In this document: one piece after another, positions 1-12,108 of the stretch
Layout of the letters: each line of letters starts with the position of its first letter
Position numbering within the stretch: the stretch's first letter is position 1
NCBI GenBank assembly: GCA_003024785.1
Contig: PUQB01000041.1
Coordinates: forward strand, 222,348 to 286,347
Origin: Selaginella tamariscina
Taxonomy: Eukaryota > Streptophyta > Lycopodiopsida > Selaginellales > Selaginellaceae
DNA: 64,000 nucleotides
Reading direction: 5' to 3'
Notes under the pieces: generated by a model
Told to the model about the DNA's origin: nothing
What the model saw: only the letters and a program-made list of their open reading frames with translations
Database searches by the model: none
Position numbers and translations under genes: made by a program

Positions 1-3000
1 TCCTCGCTTTGAGAGCGAAAATCCCGGTTTTGAGAGCAAAGGTCAAAGTTTTGAAGATACGGAGAGAGAAGATCCCCGTTTTGAGAATTTCGAGGACGCG
101 GAGAGCGAAAATCCCCCGGAAAGGAGCAGAATTCATACAAAGATGAGGAGGATTCAAAATCTCCGATGCAAATCCGGGCGCCGGTGTCCGAGGAGCTGGA
201 AGATGGAACCGGAAGCGAGGAGAGCTTTGACAGTGCCCTGGAGCGAATTGCTGGGTCTTCGACAGCCAGTTTTGATACTGCCGCGAGCCCACGTGCCCAG
301 GACGATTCCGAGACGGCGAGAGTTATGCCCAAGGCGCTGGTCACTTCCGGGTCGAGCAGTGATAATGACGAAGATGAGGATGACGCGGTTGAGTCAACTG
401 GAGAGAATGACGAAGAGGGTACAGGGTTTAAGGATGGGGAGCCTGAGCTGAACATGCCTGTTGCGAAAGTGAGCAATGAGGAAGAAGGTAGAGGGTTTAA
501 GGACAAGGAACCGAAGAAGGAGCCTCTGCAGGACATGCCTTTTGCGAAAGTGAGCAATGATGAAGATGTTCCGGAGTTTAAGAATGAGGAACCCAAGGAC
601 GAGCCTGAGCAGAACGTGCCCATTGCGAAAGCGAGCAATGAGGAAGAAAATACAGGGCTTAAAGACGAGGGACCAAAGGAGGAGCCTGTGCAGGAGATGC
701 CTTTTGCTAAAGTGAGCAATGACGAAGAGGTTCCGGAGTTTAAGAACAAGGAACCAGAGGAGGAGTCTGAGCAGAACATGCATGTTCCGAAAGAGAGCAA
801 TGACGAAGAGGTTACAGGGTCTAACAAGGAGGAAGCGAAGGAGGAATCCGTGCAGGATATGCCTTTTGCGAAAGTGAGCAACGATGAAGAGGTTCCAGAA
901 TTCAAGAACGAGGAACAAAAGGAGCGTCTACAGGATGAAGAGGTTCCAGAATTCAAGGAACAAAAGAGGAGCGTCTGCAGGATGAAGAGGTTCCAGAATT
1001 CAAGAACGAGGAACAAAAGGAGGAGCGTCTGCAGGATGAAAAGGTTTCAGAATTCAAGAACGAGGAACAAAAGGAGGAGCGTAGGATGAAGAGTTCCAGA
1101 ATTCAAGAACGAGGAGAGGAGCGTCTGCAGGACATACCTGTAAGTAGCGAGGAAGAAAGTATTTAAGGACGAAGATCAAAGAGCAGCCTGTGCAGGAGCT
1201 ACCTTTTGCGAAAGGAGCAATGACGAAGAGGTTACGGAGTTTAAGAACGAGGGAAGAGGAGCCTGTGCAGGTGAAAGCAAGCAATGATGAAGAAGGTACA
1301 GAGTTTAAGCACGAGGAACCAAAAGAAGAGCCTGTGCAGGGCATGCCTGTTGCCGAAACTAAATCTGAAGCATTGATAGAGGATTCACGAGCCTCGAATG
1401 AAGTGGAACCAGGCGAGGATTCACAAGCCCGAATGGAGTCGAGCCGGAAGTGTTACGTAGTAGTTCCCACGGGGAACAACAAGCTCCGGATTCTCCTCAA
1501 GGTAATTTTACTTTCTCACGAATATCTTAATATTTAAGTAGTCACTAACGTTACTGATATGCAGGTAATGAAGTAGACAGTCCTGAAACGGACTCTGAGG
1601 AAGAGGAAGAGGAACCGTCCGCATTGCGGGCTTTCTCACAGGCGGCAGCGGCTTCTTCGCTGGGTTCAGCAGGTATTATAGTGTTTTCGTTTGATGTAAT
1701 ATGTTATATATGAACGCACGCATATATATTTATGATATCCGTGTCTTCATACGTTTTCACGTTTAAGAGTTCTTAAACATGGGTATTATTCAGGTCCGTC
1801 GCTACCTGCTAAACCAACTTCAACCCCTTCACGATCATGGGAAGGCTCACGAAACAACAATGCTCAAGTTTCTTCCCATAATCCGGGTTCGAATTCTTCC
1901 CACAATCCGGGTTCGAACGCCGTCAACTGCCGCTGCGACTGCTTCCGATATCCTGAACCAAATGGGGAGCCTAACGATGAAAACCATGAAACACGTGAGA
2001 AGCTGCAGATGATACGTGTCAAATTCCTCAGGCTTGCTCAGAGGTTGGGGCAGTCTGCGCATAATGTAGTAGTTGCTCAGGTAAACACACGCACAGCAGA
2101 ATCCGAATCCGAATTCTTTTCTCTAATTAAGCTCTGATACTCAGGTACTTTACCGGTTGGGCTTAGCCGAGCAGCTTCGGGGTGGACGAAGCTCAAGCAG
2201 GAACAGTGCATTCAGTTTCGAGAGCAGTGAACAGACGGGCCGGTCAAGAAGAGCTCGATTTCACATGCACAATCATGGTATTGTTGTGTTTGTGTACATA
2301 TATCCATATATAAGACTTCTTATCCTACATTTGATGTATGTAAATGTATGTTAGTTTATCAGGTTTTGGGCAAAACCGGAGTAGGTAAAAGTGCCACCAT
2401 CAATTCTATCTTTGACGAGGTAATATATTTTTACGTTCTTCTACATTATATTTGTAAAATCTGTACTGCGTATCTCTCTTAGATTATACTATACACAGGT
2501 GAAGACGGATACAAATGCGTTCCAATATTCCACAAAGAAGGTGCAGGAGATAACGGGTACCGTTCACGGTATCAACTCAGAGTCATTGATACTCCTGGAT
2601 TGCTACCGGCAGTAGCAGACCAACGTCAAATGAGAGAGTCATGGGATCTGTGAAGAAGTTTATCAAGAAGTCCCCTCCGGACATTGTTCTCTACTTTGAC
2701 AGACTCGACATGCAAAGCAGGTGTGTGCGCGTTGGCACATGCATTATGTGCATATATATGCATGCATTTTAATTATTTGTATTTGCATTGTGATATCTTC
2801 TGTATGTAGGCTACATGTTTTATATATAATTTGTGCTATGAAGGGATTATGGAGATTTGCCACTGCTTAGGACAATTACTGATACCTTTGGTGCAGCAAT
2901 CTGGTTCAATGCAATAGTAGTTCTCACCCACGCTTCTTCAGCACCTCCAAGACGGGCCAAACGGGCTCCCACTCAGCTACGAGATGTTTGTTGCTCAGCG

Positions 3001-5379
3001 CTCTCATGTTGTGCAACAGACAATTCGACAGGTATATATATTGTACATATATATTTTGCTGTATGCCTCCTACAAAATAATGTGTTCGTGCTTAGTACTG
3101 GTAACATGTATGCAGGCAGCAGGTGACATGCGTCTTATGAACCCAGTCTCCCTTGTGGAGAACCATGCGTTATGTCGCACGAATAGGGCTGGTGAAAGGG
3201 TACTTCCTAACGGGCAGATATGGAAGCCGCAGTTACTTTTGCTTTGTTTTGCTTCCAAGATACTTGCCGAGGCCAATTCTCTCCTCAAGCTCCAGGAAAG
3301 CACTCCAGGAAAGCCTTTCGGTATGTATTAGGCGTATTGTATACATATACGTGCCTATGTGTCTGTGTGTCTGTGTATGTTAACACGTATTTATGTACGT
3401 CGTTGTGGTGGAGACAATACGTGTTATGTGTTCTATAATATTTATGAACGTGTGTGTGTTCGTGTGGTTTATATTTATCCTTGTATTATTGCTTTAGCAA
3501 TGCGGTCCAAGGTTCCACCGTTACCCTATTTACTCTCTTCGCTCCTCCAGTCGCGAGCTCCATTAAAGCTTCCGGATGACAATGCGGGAGATGAAGACGA
3601 AGAAGATGATGATATGGATGAAGTCGATGATTCGGTTGGTTCTCTCTCTCTCTCTGTTCCTCTCACACACACACGCACCACACGCACACGGACACGCACG
3701 CGCACACGCACGCGCACGCGCGCACGTGCACGTGCAAATTCGATATACCTTCTGTAATATATACATCTACTTGCGAACACAATATGCAATCTACAGATAA
3801 AATACGCAAAACAGAACTAACGTTTTTCTATCAGGACGAAGAGGAAGAATACGATGATCTCCCACCGTTCAGGCGATTGACAAAAGCCGAGCTGGATCAA
3901 CTCGATAAGAAAAACAGGAATGCATATTTCGAGGAGCTTCATCTGAGGGAGAAGCTCTTCCAGAAAAAGCAGTGGAAAGAGGAGCTTAAGAGGCGTAAGG
4001 AGGCCAGGAGACGGTCGGGATCTTCCCCGGCTGGGGAGGAATACGCCTCCCAAATGGACGATGGATATGATGACGAGAATTCCAAGTCAGCTGCTGTTCC
4101 CGTGCCCCTTCCCGACATGGCTCTGCCCCCTAGCTTCGATTCCGATAATCCCACGCACCGCTACAGGTTTGTGTGTGTGTGTGTGTGTAATCTTGCATAT
4201 GTACAGTTTACTCATCAAATCAATGTAATGTCTTTATAAGAGAAATTCACAGTTATGTACACATGAATATGTATACTCAGAAACATTAATAATATTACTA
4301 ATGCGTTATTACAATATTTATTGAAATTATGATTAAACAGGTATCTGGAGACTGCGAGCCAATGGTTAGTCCGTCCAGTTCTAGAAACACATGGATGGGA
4401 TCATGATAGTGGTTATGACGGGCTTAACCTGGAGAGAATATTCGTGATGGGCAAAGTACCTGCGTCGGTATCAGGACAGATCACAAAGGACAAGAAGGTA
4501 TTAATAGTAGCAAGCATTAAGCCTCTCTGTGGGTCAGTATGCATGTACATGCATTTACATGTAACTTATCTATTTGTTATGTTATGACAGAAGTATGGTT
4601 CTCTTATGCATGATTGATTTTCAGGAAGCAAATCTGACAATGGAATGTGCGGCATCGTTAAAACATGGAGAAGGGAAGGTATCGCAGGCGGGATTTGACA
4701 TACAGACCGTAGGCAAGGATCTGTCGTACACTTTACGGAGTGAGACGAGGTTTAATAACTTTAAGAAGAACAAGACTATCGCGGGTGTCGCAACGACGAT
4801 GATTGGTGAGACTCTCGCTTTGGGGTTGAAGCTAGAGGACAGGCTTATGATTGGCAAGAGGATTAAGGTTGTTATGAATGGCGGTGCACTTACCGGCAAA
4901 GGTACTATATATATTATTTATATATATAGTTACTCATATCGCTCTCGTGTATTTACCTATGGATGTTGCACACAACATGGATGATCTCAAGGATACATGT
5001 ATAAATGAAATCGTATACCAATGCCATACATATATACACAAACATACATGTAACTGTTATAGGTGACACTGCTTATGGAGGGACGGTGGAGATAAGCCTT
5101 CGGGATAAGGACTTTCCCATCGGACGGACACTATCAACGCTGGGATTCTCGGTGATGAACTGGCACGGTGACATGGCACTTGGTGGGAACCTGCAAACTC
5201 AGTTCATGGTGGGGAGGACAATGATAGTGGCACGAGGGAACCTGAATAACAGGGGAGCTGGACAGATCACTATCAAAGTAAGCAGTTCAGAGCAGCTACA
5301 AATGGCCCTTGTTGGGCTTATACCCGTTGTTAGAGCACTCTTTGGAAATAAGCTATTCGGCAATTCACAACAAATCTAG
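1..5379 (+). CDS. TOC159-family chloroplast protein import receptor (5' partial)
   Basis: GTP-dependent receptor for preproteins at the outer chloroplast envelope, working with TOC34 and TOC75. The acidic A domain (1 to about 1500) has 27-residue repeats. The G domain shows GKTGVGKSATINS (exon 2363-2419), a VIDTPGLLP switch motif, PPDIVLYFDRLDMQS and SLVENH. The M domain runs from QWLVRPVLETHGWDHD (4341 on) to NLNNRGAGQITIKV and a TAG at 5377-5379. Exons I trace: to 1501, 1565-1672, 1794-2080, 2145-about 2278, 2363-2419, 2499-about 2720, 2844-3031, 3116-3320, 3498-3634, 3835-4166, 4341-4497, 4625-4901, 5063-5379. No start codon is visible, so the 5' end lies outside. The frame slips near 118, in 920-1190, and near 2237, 2574, 2630 and 2950. 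Most look like one base lost or gained in a short run, and conserved protein continues on both sides. The long acidic domain suggests the TOC159/132/120 branch rather than TOC90. Confidence 0.93.
451..1350 (+). repeat. 81-bp tandem coding repeats in the TOC A domain
   Basis: Units of about 27 codons with the core MPFAKVSNDEEVPEFKNEEP followed by KEEPVQ; about eight to nine copies, alternating between a GFKD-type and a PEFKN-type. Between about 905 and 1120 the unit shortens to about 54 bp and is repeated with small length changes. This is the part of the gene with most frame slips. Confidence 0.85.
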
Positions 5380-6057
5380 GTACGTGTGGTATGTGTATGC
5401 GTGTATTTAGTTATACATATTATGTATAAGAGTGTTTTGTATTTCTTATTGTTGCAGATATATCAACAGCTTTTACAAGGTAACACCTCGTCTTCTTTTA
5501 TGTATGTGTGCATATATACAAATGACGTGTTACAGGGGATGAGTTGAAGTATTTATTAACGCTGGGAAAGATTTTGAAGTCTTTTAAAACAGCGGTATAA
5601 ATTTTCTCTAAATAATTATAATTTTATTACTTCGTCACTTTATTTGTCCAACTTACAAATATACTCTGGAAGTCTTATTAATATATTTATTTATAAATTA
5701 ATTTATATATTTAATCAATTATTATAATTTAAAATTATTAAAGTAAATATTATCTTTTTTAAAAATATTATCTTTATGTTTTCAAATGTAGACGTGCATA
5801 TCAATAGTGGTGCCTTGCTTGCACCAGATGTACAAATCCGGTTGACGGGGACACCAAGAAACATATAAATCTCTGCCGTCCCATTTATTCAGACCTCGAA
5901 GAAACACGGAAGTAGCCTCCCATTACCTCTGTTAACTTGGAGTTTTCCTACACTGTTCCTTGTTAGAACCAGCCCAAATCAGCCTATATATATATGTGTA
6001 CTTCAATACATATATATAGTTTGCAGATTGGGAATTATCTAGATATCAGAATTTCAT
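5380..6057. other. Spacer between TOC gene and EF-hand gene
   Basis: AT-rich. A likely 3' UTR intron of the TOC gene lies at about 5380-5458 (GT at 5380, acceptor ttgcag near 5458). Bases 5800-6050 are less AT-rich and probably hold the promoter and 5' UTR of the EF-hand gene. No other coding signal seen. Confidence 0.4.
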
Positions 6058-6432
6058 ATGGGTTGGGAGCAGAGCTTTTGTGACTACTTCCCTGTGATGG
6101 CAGAGAGGCTTGGTGAAGAGGATTTCATGGAGGAGCTCTGCAAGGGGTTTGAGCTGCTGGCTGACCCAACGACAGGCACAATAACTCTGTCCAGCCTGAG
6201 GAGGAACTTGAATATGTTGGGATTGGGAGGCATGAGTGATGAGGAACTGGAGGCCATGCTTGTGCAGGGGGACTATGACGGAGATGGAGCTCTTAACCAG
6301 CATGAGTTTTGTATACTGATGATCAGGTTGAGTCCGAGTTTGATATCAGAGGCCCGGGAGTGGCTGGAGGAAGCCATTGAAGACGAGCTTGAGGAGTGTC
6401 AGGAGGTGCTTGGTGATGAACAAACATGTTAG
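6058..6432 (+). CDS. KIC/PBP1-like single EF-hand calcium sensor
   Basis: A 124-residue intronless protein. It has one canonical EF-hand loop at residues 72-83 (DYDGDGALNQHE, with D1, D3, D5, N9 and E12 in place), followed by FCILMIRLSP. The first half (FMEELCKGFELLADPTTGTI) is a degenerate EF-hand. This layout and the start EQSFCDYFPVMAERLG match plant KIC (a kinesin-like calmodulin-binding protein regulator) and PINOID-binding protein 1. Those proteins bind Ca2+ through one EF-hand and act as small switch subunits. No signal peptide or membrane segment is seen, so it is probably cytosolic. The acidic tail (EEAIEDELEECQE) is typical. The start at 6058 is the first ATG of the frame and gives the usual family length. 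Confidence 0.9.
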   Translation: MGWEQSFCDYFPVMAERLGEEDFMEELCKGFELLADPTTGTITLSSLRRNLNMLGLGGMSDEELEAMLVQGDYDGDGALNQHEFCILMIRLSPSLISEAREWLEEAIEDELEECQEVLGDEQTC

Positions 6433-8026
6433 TTTTGTTTAGAAAATTTTGTTAGAAAATTCATTCTTTTCATAAAATTCAACTTCTTATGTAATTTAAA
6501 CAATATATTACACATTTGTGAAACTGTAAACACAAGGAAATTTCTTCATTGCTTATTTAGACTTTTACACACACAAACAGAGTTAATATAAGTTATTAAT
6601 TAAAAAGAATTTAATCCATAATTTAATCATTGATATTTTCAGTTCTAACTGTAGTTCCCACCATGAACAAGTAGCAAAATCAAGACGAATTAAAAACAAT
6701 ATCTGTATGACCTGTTCTTTTCAACGTTTGAACATGGTACATTGATTCTTCAATGATACATTAGATATATAGTCATGTATATTTAACTTTATGTATAAGT
6801 GTAATGATACTTTACCATTAAACTATTTAAATGCTTCGAGAGTGAAAGAGAGACTTTACACACACACATGTATATATATAGATGTCACTGTATATGTTTT
6901 ATATAGGACTACGTGTATACACATATATGTCTGTTTGTATAGTTTGCATAGAAGTCTAGAGCGTGTGATAATAGACTTTAGTTAAAAGAAGAGCATTAGG
7001 TGGCCTACCTAAGTGCAGCCTGTTTCCTTGCCTCCCACGCTTACACCGACTTTCTGCATAGATACGGCAAATGTAATGTGTTACACATATACATATAAAT
7101 ATACGTGTGTGTATAAAGCTATACACTGTATGTATGTGTATTTACACATACATACAGTGTGTGTATATAATGTGCTGTTTCCTTGACAGCCACGCTTGTA
7201 CCAACTTTGTTAGATAGATACGCAGTGTGTGTAGGTCCCCTTTTTAAACATTTACGTATACATGTGTGTTTGCTTGTGGATATGGAATTCCGAGTGGTCC
7301 CATTTGTTTGAAAAGCTTACAGCAGGGAGGGAAGTAGCTCTCCCTGTGTGTGCGTGCGTGTGCGTTGTTATGTATATATTATTTGTATGTATACATTGAA
7401 TAGTGTTCGTTCCCATTATGTGTACACGTCTTAAAGCATTAAGTGATTTATATACATAACCTATACTTCATGTGTCAAGTCTAAGCCGTATTATCTTAGG
7501 CTTTACAGACACTTTAGAAAGGGCATCTTATATACAAATGATATATATGTGTGTGTGTGTGTGTGAGTGCGTGTGTGTATACGATCGGTCAAAATGGGAT
7601 GGGACATGCCAGGATGGATACATGGCTCCTATCACAGTATACTGCCAATTGCTTGTCATTCACTACATATTATAATGATAATGTACAATATCTATGTATA
7701 TATATATATTTCCACTCCGCACCGAACACCAAAGAAAACAATGTATATATGTCTGCTGTTATCTTGCTGCTCTCATTGCTGGAGGGTTGTGCATTATGAT
7801 TACATAGAAAAACATTAATATTTACTACGTACAGAACTACATTTATATACACCAACTCCTTTATACGTATATGTCACTTTATTAAATGCATTACTTAGCA
7901 TTAATTAACATACTTAAACAATATCACAACTTATTCCTTGTACAAAGTCCGTAATTTGGAAACGAATCTATCACAAGTGACAAAACCCCTGCAAATATGT
8001 ACATAGTCTCCCCCAACAATATGGCA
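6433..8026. other. Gene-free spacer with microsatellites and small repeats
   Basis: AT-rich DNA with TA, TG and CA runs. A segment starting CTGTTTCCTTGCCTCCCACG at about 7018 recurs, diverged, at about 7168, so there is a two-copy direct repeat of roughly 150 bp. A perfect hairpin lies inside it (separate entry). No convincing gene. Confidence 0.6.
7123..7160. repeat. Perfect 18-bp inverted repeat
   Basis: Arms CACTGTATGTATGTGTA (7124-7140) and its exact complement (7143-7159), with one more pair outside and a two-base loop. It would form a very tight hairpin or cruciform. It sits between the two copies of the 150-bp direct repeat. Confidence 0.85.
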
Positions 8027-8445
8027 GAATATCACGTTTTAATGCAGGGCATATACATATAAACCCGTGAACCACTTACCCTCTAGGGTATACCCACTTA
8101 TACCCTTTAGGGTACCAAAAGTACGTTGGGTGTATATACGGTGTATACAGGTAGCGTATAATGAGAATATCACGTTTTAATGCAGGGTATGTACATATAA
8201 ACCCGTGAACCACTTTTACCCTTTAGGGTATACCCAACATCTGCGTCCGTTAGAGTACACCAAAAGCACGTTGGGTTGTACATACGGTGTATACAGGTAG
8301 CGTATAATGAGAATATCACGTTTTAGTGCAGGGCGTAAACAACTTACCCTTTGGGGTATACCCACCCTTCAGGGTATATCAAAAGTACGTTAGCGTATGA
8401 GAATATAACGTACCGTATACGGTGTATAGTACAGGTAGCGTATAC
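8027..8445. repeat. Three-unit minisatellite upstream of the F-box gene
   Basis: Three tandem units starting GAATATCACGTTTTAATGCA at 8027, 8164 and 8311 (spacing 137 and 147 bp; the third unit is shortened and altered). Each unit contains palindromic pieces such as ACCCTTTAGGGT and ends with a GGTGTATACAGGTAGCGTAT block. It ends about 340 bp before the F-box start codon, so it lies in the presumed promoter. Confidence 0.85.
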
Positions 8446-8785
8446 TGGACGGTCCAAGTGCCTGTACCGTTACCCTTGTGGAAAAAAACAAGACAAATAT
8501 TAAATTAAAAAACAAAGAAAAGACTTAACCCACGCATTTATATCATTCATTCCCATAGGCACAAGTTGCTCTATTCTTTTCACAGAGACCTCCCAAAAAG
8601 AATGTAGCCATGCGTGGGCCTGTACATGGCTTTGTGTGTGTATGTGTATTTGTTTAAATCTTTGTTATAGCGAGTGGAGTTTTCTTCTACACACCGCTTG
8701 CAGAGACCGGCTCGTCACTGGTATGTCTGTATCCATTTCTTGACAGATTTCGGACCGGTGTATGAAATTGAGCAATCTGGTAGTA

Positions 8786-10372
8786 ATGGGTCAGGTGGGG
8801 TCGTCTATTGCGTGCACATACATCTCGGAGTCGGAGCAGGATTACCTCCTTCAGATACCCAACAAGCAGAACAAGTTCGAGAGGGGCAAGTTCGGGAGGT
8901 TTCTGTCGGAGCAGCAGTCACCGTATCTGGTTCACTTCGGATACGAGGACGACGACGACGACGAGTACGAGCGGGACATGACATTGCTGGTACCCGACGA
9001 ATGCTTGGAATGGGTGTTCAACCGACTTAGTAACGGGGACAGGACGAGTTGCTCTCTGGTTTGCCGGAGATGGCACCGGATAGAGGGACAGAGTCGGACG
9101 GAGCTCTCTCTGTCGGGTCATTCCGACCTGACGGCGTACATCCCTCGGATCTGCTTCAGGTTTGTTCAGCTCACTAAGCTCACCCTCAAGTGTGACAGGC
9201 GGGACGCCAGTGTGGGTGACCGAGCATTGATCCTCGTTGCAAAGCACTGTCGGAACCTCGTGAAACTGAAGCTGAAAGGACTCAAGGATATCACGGACGA
9301 CGGACTCGATCAGTTCTCCAGGCTGAACAAGACTCTGAAAAAGTTTTCGTGCGGTGCGTGTGGGTTCGGTCCCTTCGGATTGAATTCTTTATTACAGAGA
9401 TCGGATTGTCTAGAGAGCCTTACTGTGAAGAGACTCCGAGGACTCTCACAGGTCTACCCGGAAGTAATCTCACCGGGCTGCAGTAAGATCCGGAAGCTCT
9501 GCTTGAAAGAGATACGTAATGCACGGCTCTTTGGTCCGCTCATTGTCGGCTCCACCAACCTTCAGGTACTCCGGCTCTGCAAGAACCTCGGACACTGGGA
9601 CAAGCTACTGGAGCCGATCACGGCTCACCTCGGCAGCCTCCTCGAGCTACACATGGAGAGACTACAGATAAGCGACAGGGGACTCCAAGCGGTTGCCCAG
9701 TGCAAGTCGCTTGAGGCACTGTACGTGGTAAAGGCATCCGAGTGCACCAACTTCGGACTCTCTGCAATCGCGTTCGGCTGCCGGAACCTGAGGAGGCTCC
9801 GTCTAGACGGATGGAGGTCGGGGAGGATCGGCGACGAGGGACTCATCTCGATAGCCAAGCGATGCAGGGACCTACAGGAGCTAGTGCTCATCCGGATGAG
9901 TATAACAGTCGGCAGTCTTACTGTGCTCGGTTCCAACTGCGTCGGACTGGAGAGACTTGCCGTCTGTAACTGTGACACATTCGGTGATGCCGAGCTCTGC
10001 TGTATAGCCTCCCGGTTCCGGTCACTCAAGAAGCTCTGTATACGTTCCTGTCCGATATCCGACCTCGGACTGGACAGTTTCAGTAGCGGTTGTCCGTCCC
10101 TAACCCGACTCAAGATAAGGAACTGTAACCAGGTTACCGGCGAGGGTGTTACCAGCTTAAAGACGAGAAGCTCGAGGAATGTATGGATCAGTCTCATTAA
10201 CGACGTTGTCATCGGTACTGTTCCTACCGTAGTTGACCAGGACGTTCCTCCAGTCGTCCAGGTTAACAGCACTCGGATACAGAGAGTTCTTCAAGAGAGC
10301 TCGCAGTTGATGAAAACCAAGCTGAACTGGGCAGCTGGGAATACCGCTGTTTCCTGCTACTGTGTTAAGTGA
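8786..10372 (+). CDS. VFB/SKIP2-type F-box leucine-rich-repeat protein
   Basis: A substrate receptor of an SCF (SKP1-cullin-F-box) ubiquitin ligase. The frame opens at 8762, but I choose the ATG at 8786 because it gives MGQVGSS, the family start, and a 528-residue protein; Gly2 makes N-myristoylation possible. Residues about 50-64 form an acidic run. The F-box follows at about 67-105 (VPDECLEWVFNRLSNGDR to CSLVCRRWHRIEGQ). Cys/Leu-rich repeats fill about 115-470 (LTLKCDRR, LTVKRLRGL, LAVCNCDTF, LKIRNCNQVTGEG). The gene is one exon, as is usual in this clade. VFB proteins in Arabidopsis affect auxin-related growth and lateral roots; that role is family knowledge, not shown here. Exon GC is much higher than in the flanks. 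There is no sign of damage. Confidence 0.93.
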   Translation: MGQVGSSIACTYISESEQDYLLQIPNKQNKFERGKFGRFLSEQQSPYLVHFGYEDDDDDEYERDMTLLVPDECLEWVFNRLSNGDRTSCSLVCRRWHRIEGQSRTELSLSGHSDLTAYIPRICFRFVQLTKLTLKCDRRDASVGDRALILVAKHCRNLVKLKLKGLKDITDDGLDQFSRLNKTLKKFSCGACGFGPFGLNSLLQRSDCLESLTVKRLRGLSQVYPEVISPGCSKIRKLCLKEIRNARLFGPLIVGSTNLQVLRLCKNLGHWDKLLEPITAHLGSLLELHMERLQISDRGLQAVAQCKSLEALYVVKASECTNFGLSAIAFGCRNLRRLRLDGWRSGRIGDEGLISIAKRCRDLQELVLIRMSITVGSLTVLGSNCVGLERLAVCNCDTFGDAELCCIASRFRSLKKLCIRSCPISDLGLDSFSSGCPSLTRLKIRNCNQVTGEGVTSLKTRSSRNVWISLINDVVIGTVPTVVDQDVPPVVQVNSTRIQRVLQESSQLMKTKLNWAAGNTAVSCYCVK

Positions 10373-11306
10373 TAAATACCGACTCACGTTTCGTACATAC
10401 GCGTGCGTGCGTGTGCGTGTGTGTGTGTTTTGTTGCTTTATATATACATGCATGTTTTCAGGAACAGACACCCATGTGCTCGCTCTCTTCTGACAGTTTT
10501 TGGACTTAATCTGGTTAAAATAATGTAAAAGCTGTTATATATTGTAAGGATCTTACCTCGTGTGTAGAGTCCTTTTGTCTTACATCTTCATTACACCAGT
10601 AGATAACTATATATATATCATATCATACACCAGGAGAAAGCGCATCTGTTCATGCTTGGGAACCTGTACGCAAGAACGCCATTATATATATATATAAGAT
10701 ATATACATCACCTCGTTGTGAGTCAGGCGTGTGTATGTGTGTGTGTGGTGCGTGTATAAGTGAGAATGGAAGCATCTATGAGGATTATTTTTATATTGAA
10801 GATGCTTCTATTGTTCTTGCATGTAACGTACAAGAGTCAGGCATACACACACTCCAATGTGTATGTACGTATGAGTTAGCATACGTACGCGATGTGTGTG
10901 TGTGCACATTGGTATATATGTAATTTTTTTTACACTTACACTATGTAAACTTTCTTCGAGAAAATATTTATATATAAACAATTGATATGTGAAATTCAAT
11001 ATCCTGGAATCTGCATATCGGTATCTGCAGTTATACCGTTACATCCTAGCCGTACATCTGCATCTGACGATGACCGTACATGCAGGATCCTGGCCATACA
11101 TCCGTATCACAATCAACGTAATAAGCGATTTCGATCATCCTTAAATTATATCAATGACTATATGAACGTACTATCGTGTGTAAGTGCGTGGGCATGTGTG
11201 GAGAGAGATGTGAATGCCCATATGCCGCTATAAACATGTGTATGCATGAATATATGTATTATTATGTGAAGTGTATACCTCACAATATATAAATACACAC
11301 ACACAC

Positions 11307-11355
<49 letters not shown>

Positions 11356-12108
11356 CATGCAGGTCTGCCTCGCAAAGAACGTGAGCGGGTGTGTGCGGGC
11401 GCACCGTGTACATCTAAGATTTCTTTTATAATGAAGATGCTTTCATTGTTCTTGCGTGTAACTAAGCATAAAATGTGTGTGCATATGTTGATAAATATAC
11501 ATAAACTGATAGAAACAAAATGAATTATATCAGTCAGGATTAAAATTATATTTAAAATTTGAGTTATTAGTTAACTTAAATTAATTATTTTTGATGAACT
11601 TAGTAAAGTTAAAAACCAATATTTGTTAAATTCAAAATTCATTACTCATAGAATTTTAATGTTCATAACAAACCTGGTGGCGGATCTTTTCGGGTCAATG
11701 AACTATGTGATAAATTTGATTTTAATCATTATTAATTACATATTAACTAGTATTAACTTTGTAAATTAATGTCGATTTTATAATCAACCATTAATCAGTT
11801 AACCATGTATTCATCGTTCAAATTTATAACAAATCTTAATATTTATCATTAATTAACTCATTAACTTGAGTTAATTCAACTTAAAATTCCAAAAAAAATA
11901 CATCTTGATTATACAGTAGTGAATATAGCAAGGGATCATGATGTATACATGCGTGTGCATTGGCATGCATACAAGCAGCGTGTACAGGGACACTTATATA
12001 AAAGTTAATTTACAATACACACACACACACGTGTGATAAAATTTATAGTTTCGAATGTTTTATTCCAACTTTCGTAGTAAGTAAAATGTTAAACTTGATA
12101 TCTGAAAT
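10373..12108. other. Spacer with duplicated segments, no gene
   Basis: AT-rich with microsatellites, including a long TA run at 11309-11351. A 30-bp motif starting GAAGATGCTTCTATTGTTCT (about 10797) recurs at about 11432. The first copy is followed by a decayed copy of the tetraspanin tail (separate entry) and the second by the real tail, so a block of this spacer was duplicated together with the gene's 3' end. Confidence 0.6.
10985..11110 (-). pseudogene. Decayed copy of the tetraspanin gene's 3' end
   Basis: Reads like 12097-12380: GATATGTGAAATTCAATATC matches GATATCTGAAATTCAATATC at 12097. The CATCTGCATCTGACGATGAC and CCTGGCCATACATC blocks match the repeat-coding part of the tail. The middle of the tail is missing and the rest has drifted. 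It is about 1.1 kb downstream of the living copy on the same strand. Confidence 0.75.

Noticed and set aside
394-918. 174-codon open frame on the minus strand
   Set aside because: Mirror of the 81-bp coding repeats of the TOC A domain; repetitive Phe/Leu/Arg product without family features.
3359-3800. Overlapping Arg/Thr- or His/Ala-rich open frames
   Set aside because: They translate the (AC)n/(CG) microsatellite in a TOC intron and share frames with real exon ends.
9625-10272. 215-codon open frame on the minus strand
   Set aside because: It lies wholly inside the F-box/LRR exon and reflects its codon bias; the plus-strand protein is clearly real.
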